NCBI RefSeq assembly: GCF_002355375.1
Contig: NZ_AP017312.1
Span: forward strand, 2,869,001-2,933,000
DNA from: Aneurinibacillus soli
Lineage (GTDB): Bacteria; Bacillota; Bacilli; Aneurinibacillales; Aneurinibacillaceae
Direction of reading: 5' to 3'
DNA length: 64,000 bases
The notes below the pieces were generated by a model. The model saw only the letters and a list, made by a program, of their open reading frames with translations. It searched no databases and was not told the origin of the DNA. Position numbers and translations under genes: made by a program. Shown here piece after piece: positions 34,865 through 44,028 of this stretch (the stretch's first letter is position 1; every line of letters begins with the position of its first letter).

Positions 34865-37555
34865 CTACACTTGCTTTTTCAGCTCAAATAAAAAGTTCAT
34901 CGCCTGCATCGGTGTCATGTTCAACAAATCCGCTTCCTGCAATTGGCGCACAAGCTTCTCTTCAGCCTTCGATACCTTGCTTGCTACCGGAGAGGCAGAC
35001 GATGCCGTTTCCTCAAACAGTGCAAGCTGTACCTCGGCATCCGACGCCGGTTCTGTAACTTCCGCCATACCTTCCTGTACGTGGTCTTCTGCTACAGGCT
35101 CTGGTGCAACAATGACAACCGGTGCAGCATCAGCCGTTGCTGGCAGTGCCATGCCTTCATAGCTGCTCAACAGCTCATTCGCCCGCTCGATGATTCGCTC
35201 TGGTAACCCAGCAATTTGCGCACAATAGATACCGTAGCTTTTATCTGCTGGGCCGCCAATCAGTTTACGCAAAAAGATAACCGTATCATTCAACTCATCG
35301 ACTGCCATATGAAAATTCTGCAGGCGTGGCAGCGTCAACTCAAGATGTGACAATTCATGATAATGCGTGGATACAAGCGTTTTGCATCCCACTACGTCAT
35401 GCAAGTATTCAATGACTGCCTGCGCAATCGACATCCCTTCCGATGTGGACGTGCCACGGCCTAGTTCATCAATGATCACAAGACTGCGTGCATTTGCGTT
35501 CGTGAGCGTCACTTCAATCTCTTTCATCTCGACCATAAACGTACTCTGCCCGCCTACGAGATCATCCGCCGCCCCAATCCGGGTAAAAATCCGATCTACA
35601 GGAGCAAGCGTAGCAAATTCTGCTGGTACGTAGCTGCCAAGCTGCGCCATAATCACGATGAGTGCTACTTGACGCATATATGTGCTTTTCCCCGCCATGT
35701 TTGGCCCGGTGATCAGCAGCATCGCATGCTCATGACTAAGCTCGGTATCATTTGGCACGAACGGCTCACCGCGCAGCACTGCCTCAACAACAGGATGTCG
35801 GCCTTCGGTAATCACCATCGGACCGTCCACTGTCATCTGTGGCTTCACATAGCGATTTTCCTGCGCGATGGCAGCAAGTGATTGAAGCACATCAATCGTT
35901 GCCACCTGCTGAGCCAGTGCCTGTAGCCGCTTCACTTCTCTCGCTACCGCCTCACGAATTTCCACGAACAGCTCATATTCAAGACCGGTACGCTTCTCCT
36001 CCGCTTCGAGAATAAGGGCTTCCTTCTCTTTTAACTCTGGTGTAATGAAGCGCTCTGCGTTGGCAAGCGTCTGCTTCCGCTCATACCGGTTTGGTGGCAA
36101 TGTGCCCAGATTCGCTTTTGTTACTTCTATATAATAGCCGAACACCTTGTTATAGCCGACTTTCAAGGAACGAATGCCCGTAATTTGACGCTCCTGCTGC
36201 TCAAGCTCTGCAATCCACTGCTTACCTTCCCGGCTTGCGGTGCGCAGCTTGTCCAAATACTCATGATAGCCTTCTTTAATGAGGCCACCGTCTTTTAAAG
36301 CAAGCGGCGGGTCATCTGTAATGCCCTCTTCGATGATCTCCGCCACATCCAGGCAGGCATCCATGCCATCCGCAAGTTCGCGCAGCACATCTGCCTCAGG
36401 TGCGAGTTCGGCAAGTGCCTGCTTCAAAGCCGGAATGGTCGCAAGCGACGTTTTCAACTGCACGAGATCGCGCGCACTCGCCGTACCGTACGCGATGCGC
36501 CCGGCAAGCCGCTCCAGATCGTATACGTCCTCAAGCAGCGTCCGCAGCTCATCTCGCACCATCCAGCCGTCTATCAGTTGCTCAACCGCGCGTTGGCGTC
36601 GCTCGATCTGTACCACGCCAAGTAACGGCTTATCAATCCAGCGCCGCAACAGGCGTCCACCCATCGCGGTTACGGTCTGGTCAAGCAGCCAGAGCAAGGA
36701 ACCTTTTTTTGTTTTATCACGAATCGTCTCCACCAGCTCCAGATTACGGCGGGTGAATGGATCGAGCACCATATATTCATTTGCTTCATAGAGCTGTATC
36801 CGATGCAAGTGTGCCAGGGAACGCTTCTGTGTTTCTTCAAGATAGGCCAGAAGCCCACGTATGGCTACAAGCATCGATTCCGTACACGTCCGCTCTCCTG
36901 CAATGTCACTGAACAGTGTGCCCAGTGCATCCTGCGGCCTGTCTGCGCCATCCAGGTTCGGGGGGCGTCGCGTTACGACTACATGATAAGGAGCGAGCCG
37001 CTCTGCCAGCTCCTCTCCATCTGTATCCGGTGCAAGCAGCACGATTTCAGATGGGCTATACTGTGTCATTTCGTCCAACATACCCGTAATGCCCCGCACT
37101 TCTGTCGCATAGAACTCCCCGGTAGAAATATCACATGCCGCAAGTCCGAGCAGACCGTCTGCCCTGTACACCCCAAGCAAATAGTTATTTTCCTTCTCTC
37201 CAAGCAGCTTGCCTTCCATCACAGTACCCGGCGTAATAATGCGCGTCACTTCTCGGCGCACAACACCTTTTGTCTGCTTCGTATCTTCCACCTGCTCACA
37301 GATCGCGACCTTGTAGCCTTTCTCGATCAACTGAGCAATATAAGCATCTACAGAATGATACGGCACACCACACATCGGAATCCGCTCATCCCCACCACCT
37401 GCACGGCCTGTTAACGTAATCTCAAGCTCCTTAGACGCCCGTACCGCATCCTCAAAAAACAATTCATAAAAATCACCCAGCCGAAAAAACAGGAATGCAT
37501 CCTGATGGCGGGCTTTTATCGTTAAATACTGCTGCATCATCGGCGTATGTGTCAT
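34865..37555 (-). CDS. mutS: DNA mismatch repair protein MutS
   Basis: An 896-residue MutS1. The mismatch-binding Phe-x-Glu is in LFFRLGDFYELFF (about 33-43). The ATPase has Walker A GPNMAGKSTYMRQ, Walker B LVIIDELGRGTST, and the signature loop in between. The C-terminus includes the dimer/clamp region ALFEETA. MutS recognises base mismatches and recruits MutL. GGAGAGAAG precedes the ATG. Gene order with mutL and cotE is the one conserved in Bacillales. Confidence 0.97.
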   Translation of the reverse strand: MTHTPMMQQYLTIKARHQDAFLFFRLGDFYELFFEDAVRASKELEITLTGRAGGGDERIPMCGVPYHSVDAYIAQLIEKGYKVAICEQVEDTKQTKGVVRREVTRIITPGTVMEGKLLGEKENNYLLGVYRADGLLGLAACDISTGEFYATEVRGITGMLDEMTQYSPSEIVLLAPDTDGEELAERLAPYHVVVTRRPPNLDGADRPQDALGTLFSDIAGERTCTESMLVAIRGLLAYLEETQKRSLAHLHRIQLYEANEYMVLDPFTRRNLELVETIRDKTKKGSLLWLLDQTVTAMGGRLLRRWIDKPLLGVVQIERRQRAVEQLIDGWMVRDELRTLLEDVYDLERLAGRIAYGTASARDLVQLKTSLATIPALKQALAELAPEADVLRELADGMDACLDVAEIIEEGITDDPPLALKDGGLIKEGYHEYLDKLRTASREGKQWIAELEQQERQITGIRSLKVGYNKVFGYYIEVTKANLGTLPPNRYERKQTLANAERFITPELKEKEALILEAEEKRTGLEYELFVEIREAVAREVKRLQALAQQVATIDVLQSLAAIAQENRYVKPQMTVDGPMVITEGRHPVVEAVLRGEPFVPNDTELSHEHAMLLITGPNMAGKSTYMRQVALIVIMAQLGSYVPAEFATLAPVDRIFTRIGAADDLVGGQSTFMVEMKEIEVTLTNANARSLVIIDELGRGTSTSEGMSIAQAVIEYLHDVVGCKTLVSTHYHELSHLELTLPRLQNFHMAVDELNDTVIFLRKLIGGPADKSYGIYCAQIAGLPERIIERANELLSSYEGMALPATADAAPVVIVAPEPVAEDHVQEGMAEVTEPASDAEVQLALFEETASSASPVASKVSKAEEKLVRQLQEADLLNMTPMQAMNFLFELKKQV

Positions 37556-37601
37556 CCGTTTTCTTCTCTCCTGTACCGCAAAAGTCTACTAATCGGCTCT
37601 A

Positions 37602-39059
37602 TTATAGCACACTGGGCTCATGCGTTCGATTCACGACGATGTCGGGCTGGAACGGTGGTAGCTTCCAGGCCATACGGATATCCGCATGCTCTTTCCATAC
37701 CTCGCGGGAAGTCACCAGCTCCCGGAATGGTGCAATGTATGCTTCATACTCTTTGTATTCAGGAAGAACCGCAAGATCCTCCCACAGCTCTGCCACATAC
37801 GGCACGAGCACCTCCTGCTGGCCCGCATAAAACGCATGATGCAACTCCGGAATCAAAAATAAGCACCGCAGCGGCAGCTGACGATACACGCGGGCAATGA
37901 GATGAGCCAGTGCCAGTACCCCCCGCGTAATACGCGGTGAGACGATAAAACTCGGCAAGGTCCGGTATTCGAATCCGCCGTGGAACTGAGCACGCATATC
38001 CCCAAGCTGCCCATACTTCGGACGCCGTGCCCGTGACGCTTCACTCTCTAGCATCAGCAGCGGCAGCGCAACATACATATCGAGTGCCCGTAGCAGTCTA
38101 GCATTGCAGGCAATTTCGCTAAAATGAATATGCCCACCAATCGGGTACCCCCGAAGCGGCATTCCCCCTGCTGCCCAGGTTAGATTAGATGTGCCAATCA
38201 ATTGAATCCCCCGACGCATAGCGCGATATACATTGCGAAACAATCCCTGTACGGTATCCGCAGGTGCAGGTCGCAGCTCGGCAAGCGGAAACTGCCTTCG
38301 AGTCACATCTCCGCGCCACCACGCCCGATCACAACCAACGACGCCGTCTCTCGGAAAATAATGCGAAGCCATGGCTGTTTTCCCGGCAGGCGTGCGCAGC
38401 ACGAATTCAATATCAGCACCAAGTGTCACCGTACGTGTACATGATGCCGTATAATCCGCCGCAAATGCCTCAACCGCGAGCTGGAACTTTCGTTTGATTT
38501 TGCCTACTTTCGGAAGCGTTGGCTCTACTGCAAATACCGCCAACTGTCCTTGTGCATTCACACCCGCATACACCGCGCCGAAATCAAGGCCAAGACTGTA
38601 TACGCTGCGCACCGCATATGAAAGTAGACGACGAATGGTTCGCTGCCCGACATCCAGGGCAATCTCTTCATATGATTCTTCCGTACCAGCCACCCGATTA
38701 TTCAGCCAGAGCCGGTGGCCACTCGCTTCATACAGCGCCAGCACCTCCTGCTGAAACACGATGGCCATATACCGGCGTACGCTCGCATCTTTTGCTGTGA
38801 ATCCGCGTACTGTATGTACAGTCGGAATGCCCGCATCCGCAAGCATCCCAGGCCAGATCGCCCGATCCGCTGCATTTTCGATTGCTTCTCTTCCATTCAA
38901 TACAGTCGTGTGTGATTCTTGGCACGACAGCCCACACGCCCCCCACTGCACCGTTACAGCAGGCCATGGTGCAGGCAGGTGTGTTCCGGATGGCCACGAG
39001 AAGTCAGATGCAAATAAGGCCGCTTCTTTTTCATCTTGATGCAGCAGGAAACATGTCAT
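37602..39059 (-). CDS. Putative amidoligase (COOH-NH2 ligase, phiEco32-like type 2)
   Basis: A 485-residue protein. The C-terminal ~270 residues show the amidoligase pattern of the glutamine-synthetase fold: LGADIEFVL (metal-binding Glu), VGCDRA, LAELRPAPA, GYPIGGHIHFS (His-x-His) and GFEYRTLPSF. This subfamily is named after a phage phiEco32 protein and is predicted to form amide bonds using ATP. The N-terminal ~200 residues contain FTAKDASVRRYMAIVFQQEVL and GLDFGAVYAGV, possibly an ATP-grasp-like recognition domain. It lies between cotE and mutS on the same strand, with a hairpin separating it from cotE. Role in the spore is suggested only by position. Confidence 0.75.
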   Translation of the reverse strand: MTCFLLHQDEKEAALFASDFSWPSGTHLPAPWPAVTVQWGACGLSCQESHTTVLNGREAIENAADRAIWPGMLADAGIPTVHTVRGFTAKDASVRRYMAIVFQQEVLALYEASGHRLWLNNRVAGTEESYEEIALDVGQRTIRRLLSYAVRSVYSLGLDFGAVYAGVNAQGQLAVFAVEPTLPKVGKIKRKFQLAVEAFAADYTASCTRTVTLGADIEFVLRTPAGKTAMASHYFPRDGVVGCDRAWWRGDVTRRQFPLAELRPAPADTVQGLFRNVYRAMRRGIQLIGTSNLTWAAGGMPLRGYPIGGHIHFSEIACNARLLRALDMYVALPLLMLESEASRARRPKYGQLGDMRAQFHGGFEYRTLPSFIVSPRITRGVLALAHLIARVYRQLPLRCLFLIPELHHAFYAGQQEVLVPYVAELWEDLAVLPEYKEYEAYIAPFRELVTSREVWKEHADIRMAWKLPPFQPDIVVNRTHEPSVL

Positions 39060-39107
39060 ATGCAATACTTCCTTTCCAGAAAGATAGTTCAGGGAAAAAA
39101 AGAAAAA

Positions 39108-39124
39108 GGGAGGACGCTCCTCCC
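39108..39124 (-). terminator. Terminator of cotE
   Basis: GGGAGGA-GCG-TCCTCCC followed by TTTTTCTTTTTTT on the minus strand, 26 bases after the cotE stop. Confidence 0.9.
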
Positions 39125-39149
39125 ATGTTAGCTGTGCTGTATGTGCCGA

Positions 39150-39464
39150 TTAATCCAGGAATGTGTCTGGATCAAGGTCGGCGAAGTCATCTAGTTCTTC
39201 GAATTCGTCCGTATACATCTCATCTTTTTCTTCGTCTCCGCATGAATCACAGATGACGATACACAGCTTTGTTTCTCCAACGATTTCAACCGCGTATTCA
39301 CGCTCAACAGTGACAACGATTACCCCGTTACTTGACACCCGCGCTTCCACACAATTTGGTTCCTGCGTGACCCGCGCCGTTACTTCAATATCCCCGCGGC
39401 AGTTGCTGTCATAGTAGGAAAGCGGCACGACTTCAACAAACTTGACGGTTTCTTTCAACACTGT
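39150..39464 (-). CDS. cotE: cotE, 3' part (C-terminal 104 codons) - spore coat morphogenetic protein
   Basis: This is the second half of CotE, the protein that directs assembly of the outer spore coat. VLKETVKFVEVVPLSYYDS, VTQEPNCVEARVSSNG-VIVVTVEREYAVEIVGETK and the acidic tail ending DDFADLDPDTFLD match the CotE C-terminus (B. subtilis: VKYVDVIKL..., QPNCLEV..., EREFLAEVVGETK, acidic tail). It has no start codon with a ribosome site. The reading frame begins at the crossover CTGT (39461-39464) and continues, after excision of the 10.93-kb element, from the 5' part at 50397-50627. Joined length: 77 + 104 = 181 residues. Confidence 0.93.
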   Translation of the reverse strand, partial: TVLKETVKFVEVVPLSYYDSNCRGDIEVTARVTQEPNCVEARVSSNGVIVVTVEREYAVEIVGETKLCIVICDSCGDEEKDEMYTDEFEELDDFADLDPDTFLD

Positions 39465-39491
39465 CGTTTCTCTGAAGGTGGGGTAATTGTA
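39456..39491. other. Element junction (att site, cotE 3' side)
   Basis: CAACACTGT of cotE (39456-39464) runs into the element arm TGAAGGTGGGGTAATTGTA (39473-39491). CTGT (39461-39464) is the sequence shared with the other junction. The arm is the mirror partner of the arm at 50371-50389 (16 of 19 positions pair). Confidence 0.85.
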
Positions 39492-39494
39492 AAG

Positions 39495-39760
39495 GCTTTT
39501 GTAATATCGACAACGTTTGGTGGTGAGGGAGTAGGAGAAGGGATGAGCCGTTCGTTTGAGTACGCTTACAGGGAAGCCCTGACTGTCCGCTCCGAGAGCC
39601 CGACGAACTCGCCCGCAAAGAAAGGCCTACGATGTTGATTCGCCGAAGGATTGCGGGCAAAGGCCCGTTCGCCGTTCTCCCTCCGCTGAGTAGACGCGTA
39701 CAGGCACTCTCTTGCTCATCCCTTCTCCCACTCCCCGCACAACGTTTCGGTTTACAAAAA
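39495..39760 (-). repeat. Structured repeat copy R1
   Basis: ~265 bp, inverted relative to R2 and R4. Read on the minus strand it has a long outer stem (GGGGAGTGGGAGAAGGGATG / mirror at the other end), an inner helix GCCCGCAA/TTGCGGGC, and conserved unpaired blocks CTCAGCGGA and GGAGCGGACAGTC. The repeat begins immediately inside the element's attachment arm. Confidence 0.8.
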
Positions 39761-39835
39761 ACATGCAATGCCAGAATGCATTTGCTTGGGTCGCAGCCGA
39801 CTTTTCGAAAAACAGCTTCGGTTCAACAACTCAAA

Positions 39836-40113
39836 CATGCTTGACGGACTGATAAGCAAAGCCCAGTTGGACAAGAGAAGAGAGATGCAGGGAACGCCTT
39901 TACGCGTGTATCTCAGCGGAAGGGGGATGTGAGCGTGCCTTTGCCCATCCTTCCTCGTAGCCATACATCGCTGGCTTATTTGGATGGGCGAGCGAACAGC
40001 CCCCTGGAGCGGACAGTTACAGCTTCCCTGCCACGCGTAACCAAGTGACAGGTAGCTCTCTTCTCTTGTCCACCTCCAAGCTTCTACTTATATCCAATCC
40101 GTCAAACATGTCT
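39836..40113 (+). repeat. Structured repeat copy R2
   Basis: Same layout as R1 but a different stem sequence: GGACAAGAGAAGAGAG with its perfect complement, inner helix GCCCATCC/GGATGGGC, and the conserved blocks CTCAGCGGAAGG and GGAGCGGACAGTT. The extreme ends (ACATGCTTGACGGA / mirror) also pair. Confidence 0.8.
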
Positions 40114-40136
40114 TTTCGGCTAAAACGATAAAAGCA

Positions 40137-40168
40137 GGGGCTATCCTATGCGCAGGATAGCCCCTTTC
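40137..40168 (-). terminator. Terminator of the aldehyde dehydrogenase gene
   Basis: GGGGCTATCC...GGATAGCCCC, 10-bp perfect stem, ~15-45 bases after the stop on the minus strand. Confidence 0.85.
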
Positions 40169-40181
40169 AAAAATAGCTTAT

Positions 40182-41672
40182 TTAGTTCTTGAACCAGCCA
40201 ACCGGCTCGACTTGCATGTTAATATTAATCTGCTTCACTTCTGTAAATTCTTCAAGGCCAAACGTTCCGAGTCCACGACCGATACCGCTCTGCTTGTAGC
40301 CGCCCCATGGTGCTTCATTGTATGTCGGGTGGTAGCTGTTAATCCATGTAATACCGGAGCGCAGCTTCTTAATCACGCGCATTGCTTTTGCTCCGTCCAG
40401 TGTGAACACGCCGCCTGCAAGACCGTATACCGTTCCGTTCGCCAGTTCAATCGCTTCGGCTTCATCTTTGAACTTCTGAACCGCAAGTACAGGTCCGAAA
40501 ATTTCTTCCTGTACAATGCGCATATTTGGCTTTGTATCAACAAAGATCGTCGGCTCAACGAAGTACCCGTTCTCAAAACCGTCTTTTGTAATGCGATTTC
40601 CGCCGCATACGAGACGCGCTCCTTCTTGTTTACCAATCTCGATATAGCCGAGTACTTTTTCCATATGCGCCTGGCTAACAAGCGGTCCCATTTCTGTGTC
40701 AGGATGGTCGCCTGCTCCCACTGTAATCTGCTTCGCACGCTCAACAAGACGCTCCACGAATTTGTCATGAATGCTTTCTTCTAACAACAGACGAGAACCT
40801 GCGGAACATACTTGCCCCTGGTTGCAGAAAATACCGAACAGCGCATAGTCTACAGCTGTCTCAAAATCTGCATCCGCGAATACGATATTCGGAGATTTAC
40901 CACCGAGTTCGAGCGAGATTTTTTTGATGTTGCCCGCAGCCGCCTTCATGATACTGCGACCCGTTGCCGTACCACCTGTAAACGATATTTTATCAACAAG
41001 ATGGCTCTCAGCCAGTTCATTGCCAACAGTCGGGCCTGCGCCCATTACCATGTTAATTACACCGTGCGGAATGCCCACTTCTTCAATAATTTCAAACAGC
41101 TTAATCGCTGTAACCGGCGTTACTTCAGATGGCTTGAAGACAACCGTGTTTCCCGCTGCAAGAGCCGGAGCAATTTTCCATACACCCATGAGAAGCGGGA
41201 AGTTCCACGGTACGATTAGCGCACATACACCAACCGCTTCGCGGACGACCATTGCCTGCATCGGGTCTGCTACGTGGTATGTTTGTCCATCTGGTTTTGT
41301 TGCAAGACCTGCATAGTAACGGAAGCAAGCCGCCGCATCCGCCACATCGAATTCTGCTTCACGAAGTGGTTTGCCGTTATCAAGCGTTTCTAAGCGGGCA
41401 ATTTCTGCTGCATATTCTTCAAGCTTATCTGCAATCGCGAACAAATAGCTAGCTCGCTGTACAGCCGGCATTTCAGACCAGCCACCTTCATCAAATGTAC
41501 GACGCGCTACTTCAATCGCCCGGCGTGCATCTTCTACATTCCCTTCTGCTGCTTTCGCGATCACTTGACCGTTCGCCGGGTTCACGATATCACGTGTTTC
41601 CCCACTTTGTGCATCTACCCATTTTCCATCCACATACATTTTCAGATCGAGCACTTGTGTTACTGTTGACAT
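40182..41672 (-). CDS. NAD(P)-dependent aldehyde dehydrogenase
   Basis: A 496-residue enzyme of the ALDH superfamily, close in layout to betaine-aldehyde or phenylacetaldehyde dehydrogenases. The NAD site VFKPSEVTPVTA, the general base Glu in KKISLELGGKSPNIV and the catalytic Cys in GIFCNQGQVCSAGSRLL are all present; length is full. AAGGAGGAAT precedes the ATG. It is carried inside the cotE element with its own terminator; upstream lies a 35-bp palindrome that could be its operator. The natural aldehyde is not determined by the sequence. Confidence 0.93.
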   Translation of the reverse strand: MSTVTQVLDLKMYVDGKWVDAQSGETRDIVNPANGQVIAKAAEGNVEDARRAIEVARRTFDEGGWSEMPAVQRASYLFAIADKLEEYAAEIARLETLDNGKPLREAEFDVADAAACFRYYAGLATKPDGQTYHVADPMQAMVVREAVGVCALIVPWNFPLLMGVWKIAPALAAGNTVVFKPSEVTPVTAIKLFEIIEEVGIPHGVINMVMGAGPTVGNELAESHLVDKISFTGGTATGRSIMKAAAGNIKKISLELGGKSPNIVFADADFETAVDYALFGIFCNQGQVCSAGSRLLLEESIHDKFVERLVERAKQITVGAGDHPDTEMGPLVSQAHMEKVLGYIEIGKQEGARLVCGGNRITKDGFENGYFVEPTIFVDTKPNMRIVQEEIFGPVLAVQKFKDEAEAIELANGTVYGLAGGVFTLDGAKAMRVIKKLRSGITWINSYHPTYNEAPWGGYKQSGIGRGLGTFGLEEFTEVKQININMQVEPVGWFKN

Positions 41673-42050
41673 ATCGATTCCTCCTTATAATTACTAATTT
41701 GTACGGCACCATTTCATTTCATCGCTATGCTCCTGTTCTAGAATGAACGAGGAAAGCAAGTATCAGGATAATCACTTTTCCCTTACCCTTCCACATTTCA
41801 AATTATTGCAACTATTATGCCAATAAAAATTCCGCGTACTATATGGGCGTATGCATTCATTCGTAACTTTTCGGTATTCATTTTTGAATTATATATTCAA
41901 AAATGAATAGCATTGACTTATAATTACGAATATTTTAGTTTATGAAAATTTAGTATTTAGTTCTTCTTCAACTAATGAGCAGATAGTTGGAACGAAAAAC
42001 TACCCAATATATGTAAATTTATGATAAAATCACACAAAGGGGGCTATGAT
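41673..42050. other. AT-rich divergent promoter region
   Basis: Between the ALDH gene (minus) and the lipoprotein gene (plus). It holds the palindrome at 41875-41909 and presumably both promoters. No further gene seen. Confidence 0.5.
41875..41909. promoter_or_regulatory. 35-bp perfect palindrome
   Basis: TATTCATTTTTGAAT-TATAT-ATTCAAAAATGAATA, 15-bp perfect arms. No T run follows, and it lies in a divergent intergenic region, so a repressor/activator operator is likelier than a terminator. Confidence 0.6.
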
Positions 42051-42353
42051 TTGAAACGAGTATTTCTAATAATTTCATTGAGTGTATTTTTAATAACAAC
42101 TGGATGTACTCCCATTAATAAAATTAGTGAAAAAGAGATGAAAAGTGAAACTGAGATTAGTCCAATAAAAATTGTAGAAAATAGCCCAGTAACTACCCAT
42201 ATTGATAATAAATGTGATTTTACCTATCTTGAAGGATTGCCAGAGGATAAATTAAAGAAGTACAACCTTTTTTTAAAAGATGGAAATACTGATCACTTAA
42301 CAGACTTCACACCAGAACAGATTGTCTTACTCTATATGAACTTAGTATTGGAG

Positions 42354-42520
42354 CTTGAACACTCCCCCCACTTAAAAGTGGGGAATTCCTGGCTCGTCCA
42401 CTCTACTGAGCAGAATTGTACGATAGTACCCCAGGCTACCCCCGTGTGTCCCACGGTTGGTTAGATTATATTTCTAACAGTCTCAGTCCTTCTTGCAAAA
42501 TATTGATCGCGGCATTTATA
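42354..42520 (-). ncRNA. Predicted TnpB omega-RNA (reRNA)
   Basis: In this family the RNA guide comes from the end of tnpB through the right end, with the guide taken from flanking DNA. Here the scaffold ends at the hairpin and GTTCAA at ~42355-42360, and the guide would read into the lipoprotein gene (CTCCAATACTAAGTTC). Position is predicted from family knowledge. Confidence 0.55.
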
Positions 42521-43569
42521 TCCCGATTATGGTGTGTATGACATTCAGGGCAATCCCATTCACGTAGGTTCAGGTTTTTTACATCCTGGTTCCGGTAGCC
42601 ACAAGCTGAACACAACTGACTCGATGGGAATGTCTTTCCGACAAAGCAAACCGTGCGACCATACCAGTTTGCCTTATATGTAAGCATGCGGCGAAACTCT
42701 GACCATGAGGCATCTGCGATTGATTTAGCCAGCTTGTGATTCTTCTGCATATTTACCACCTGCAAGTCCTCCAAGCAGATCGTTTGGTTTTCACGAATCA
42801 GCGTAGTGGACAGCTTTTGCAGGAAGTCCATGCGGCAATTGGTTATTTTCTCATGTAGACGAGCCACCTTAATTCGGGCTTTGTTCCAGTTAGAACTGCC
42901 TTTTGTACGTTTGCTCATGATACGTTGAAAGCGTGCCAGTTTCGTTTCATATTTTCGCAGATACTTCGGATTATCGAACGTTTCTCCATTTGAGAGAATG
43001 GCAAACTTCTTGAGGCCGAGGTCTACTCCGACCTGGCTATCTACTTTCGGTAATGGTTGAATTTCTATTTCACATAGCACCGATACAAAATATTTGCCGG
43101 ATGGATTGCGGCGAACAGTAGCAGACAGGACGCGACCTTCTACTTCCCGACTTTTGGCGAAGCGAATAAGCCCAAGCTTCGGAAGTCGGATATGTGTTCC
43201 TTCGATCCGAATCGCTTCCTTGTTGTTTGTGGTATTGTACGATTGCCTGCGATTCTTCCGGCTTTTGAATTTCGGATACCCCGTTTTCTCGTTGAAAAAC
43301 GTTTGATACGCCCGGTCCAGGTCTTGCAAGGCGTTTTGCAGTGCCGTAGAATCCGGCTCTTTTAGCCACGTTATTTCTTTTTTTAGTTGGGTCAAAAGAG
43401 AAGAGCACGCCTTGTAGCTTAGTGTCTTTTGCTCAGTCTCATACATTTCTTTCCGTTTCGCCAGGAAGTGATTGAACACATAGCGAACACAGCCGATGGA
43501 CTTGTTGATGAGTGTTGCCTGTTCCTCAGTCGGATAGATACGGAATTTGAAGCCTTTATGTTTGATCAT
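42466..43569 (-). CDS. tnpB: RNA-guided endonuclease TnpB (IS605 OrfB)
   Basis: A 367-residue TnpB. N-terminal [20 protein letters not shown] (helix-turn-helix region); RuvC-like active site: Asp in [16 protein letters not shown], Glu in [12 protein letters not shown], Asp in [12 protein letters not shown]; zinc finger [10 protein letters not shown]...[13 protein letters not shown] between the last two. All catalytic residues are intact. GGAGGTG upstream of the ATG. TnpB cuts the donor site after excision using its omega-RNA, which keeps the element in place. Confidence 0.95.
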   Translation of the reverse strand: MIKHKGFKFRIYPTEEQATLINKSIGCVRYVFNHFLAKRKEMYETEQKTLSYKACSSLLTQLKKEITWLKEPDSTALQNALQDLDRAYQTFFNEKTGYPKFKSRKNRRQSYNTTNNKEAIRIEGTHIRLPKLGLIRFAKSREVEGRVLSATVRRNPSGKYFVSVLCEIEIQPLPKVDSQVGVDLGLKKFAILSNGETFDNPKYLRKYETKLARFQRIMSKRTKGSSNWNKARIKVARLHEKITNCRMDFLQKLSTTLIRENQTICLEDLQVVNMQKNHKLAKSIADASWSEFRRMLTYKANWYGRTVCFVGKTFPSSQLCSACGYRNQDVKNLNLREWDCPECHTHHNRDINAAINILQEGLRLLEI

Positions 43570-43949
43570 ATATGTTTCACCTCCTCCGTTTCTATTGTAC
43601 CTGACCGTTTAGGGAGAAAACAGTCGGACTTGTGAGAAGGCAAATCGCCTTCCCTGGTCCGAAGCCGATTCATCCCCCACTTTCGCTATCACTTAGAAGT
43701 GGGAGTCTTCTCGGCTGAAATGATAAAGTTGATAAAATATATGCTCTAACCTACGATAACAGTCAGCTTCCTTCCCTTGATCAATTCATAAATGAATACG
43801 ACGATTATTTATCCCAATATTTAAATGACGATTATTTGAAATATCGATTTTATGATTCCATTTCAGTAGATGAGAGAACAAGAAAAAAGGAAGAGAAAAA
43901 TAATTTATTTCATGTAGCGTATACAACTAACAGGGGCGTTAGATTAGGA

Positions 43950-43991
43950 AGATAGGGAAATCCTTTATAAGCAGGGGGTTCCCTATCTTTT
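43950..43991 (+). terminator. Terminator of the lipoprotein gene
   Basis: AGATAGGGAA ... TTCCCTATCT then TTTAT, overlapping the stop codon. Confidence 0.8.
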
Positions 43992-44028
43992 ATCAAAATA
44001 TCAATCGTAACATTTAACACAGCCCATT

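Larger units (their letters stand above)
42354..43725 (-). mobile_element. IS200/IS605-family element with tnpB only
   Basis: The element has a right-end hairpin CCCCACTTTTAAGTGGGG near 42366-42385 followed by GTGTTCAA, a left-end hairpin with CCCACTT...AAGTGGG near 43675-43712, and no terminal inverted repeats or target duplication, all typical of the family. tnpA is absent, so it would move only with help from another copy. Exact ends are uncertain by 1-3 bases. Confidence 0.8.
42051..43955 (+). pseudogene. Lipoprotein gene disrupted by an IS605-type element
   Basis: The first part (TTG start 42051 after AAAGGGGG) encodes a lipoprotein signal (KRVFLIISLSVFLITTGC, lipobox Cys) and continues to LLYMNLVLE at ~42353. 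The element follows. The same frame resumes at ~43722 as DKVDKIYALTYDNSQLPSLDQ and ends at 43955. The intact protein would be ~180 residues, exported and lipid-anchored. Function unknown. Confidence 0.8.

Noticed and set aside
33062-37900. Several plus-strand open frames of 80-200 codons across mutL, mutS and the amidoligase
   Set aside because: All are antisense shadows of well-conserved minus-strand genes and lack start signals and motifs.
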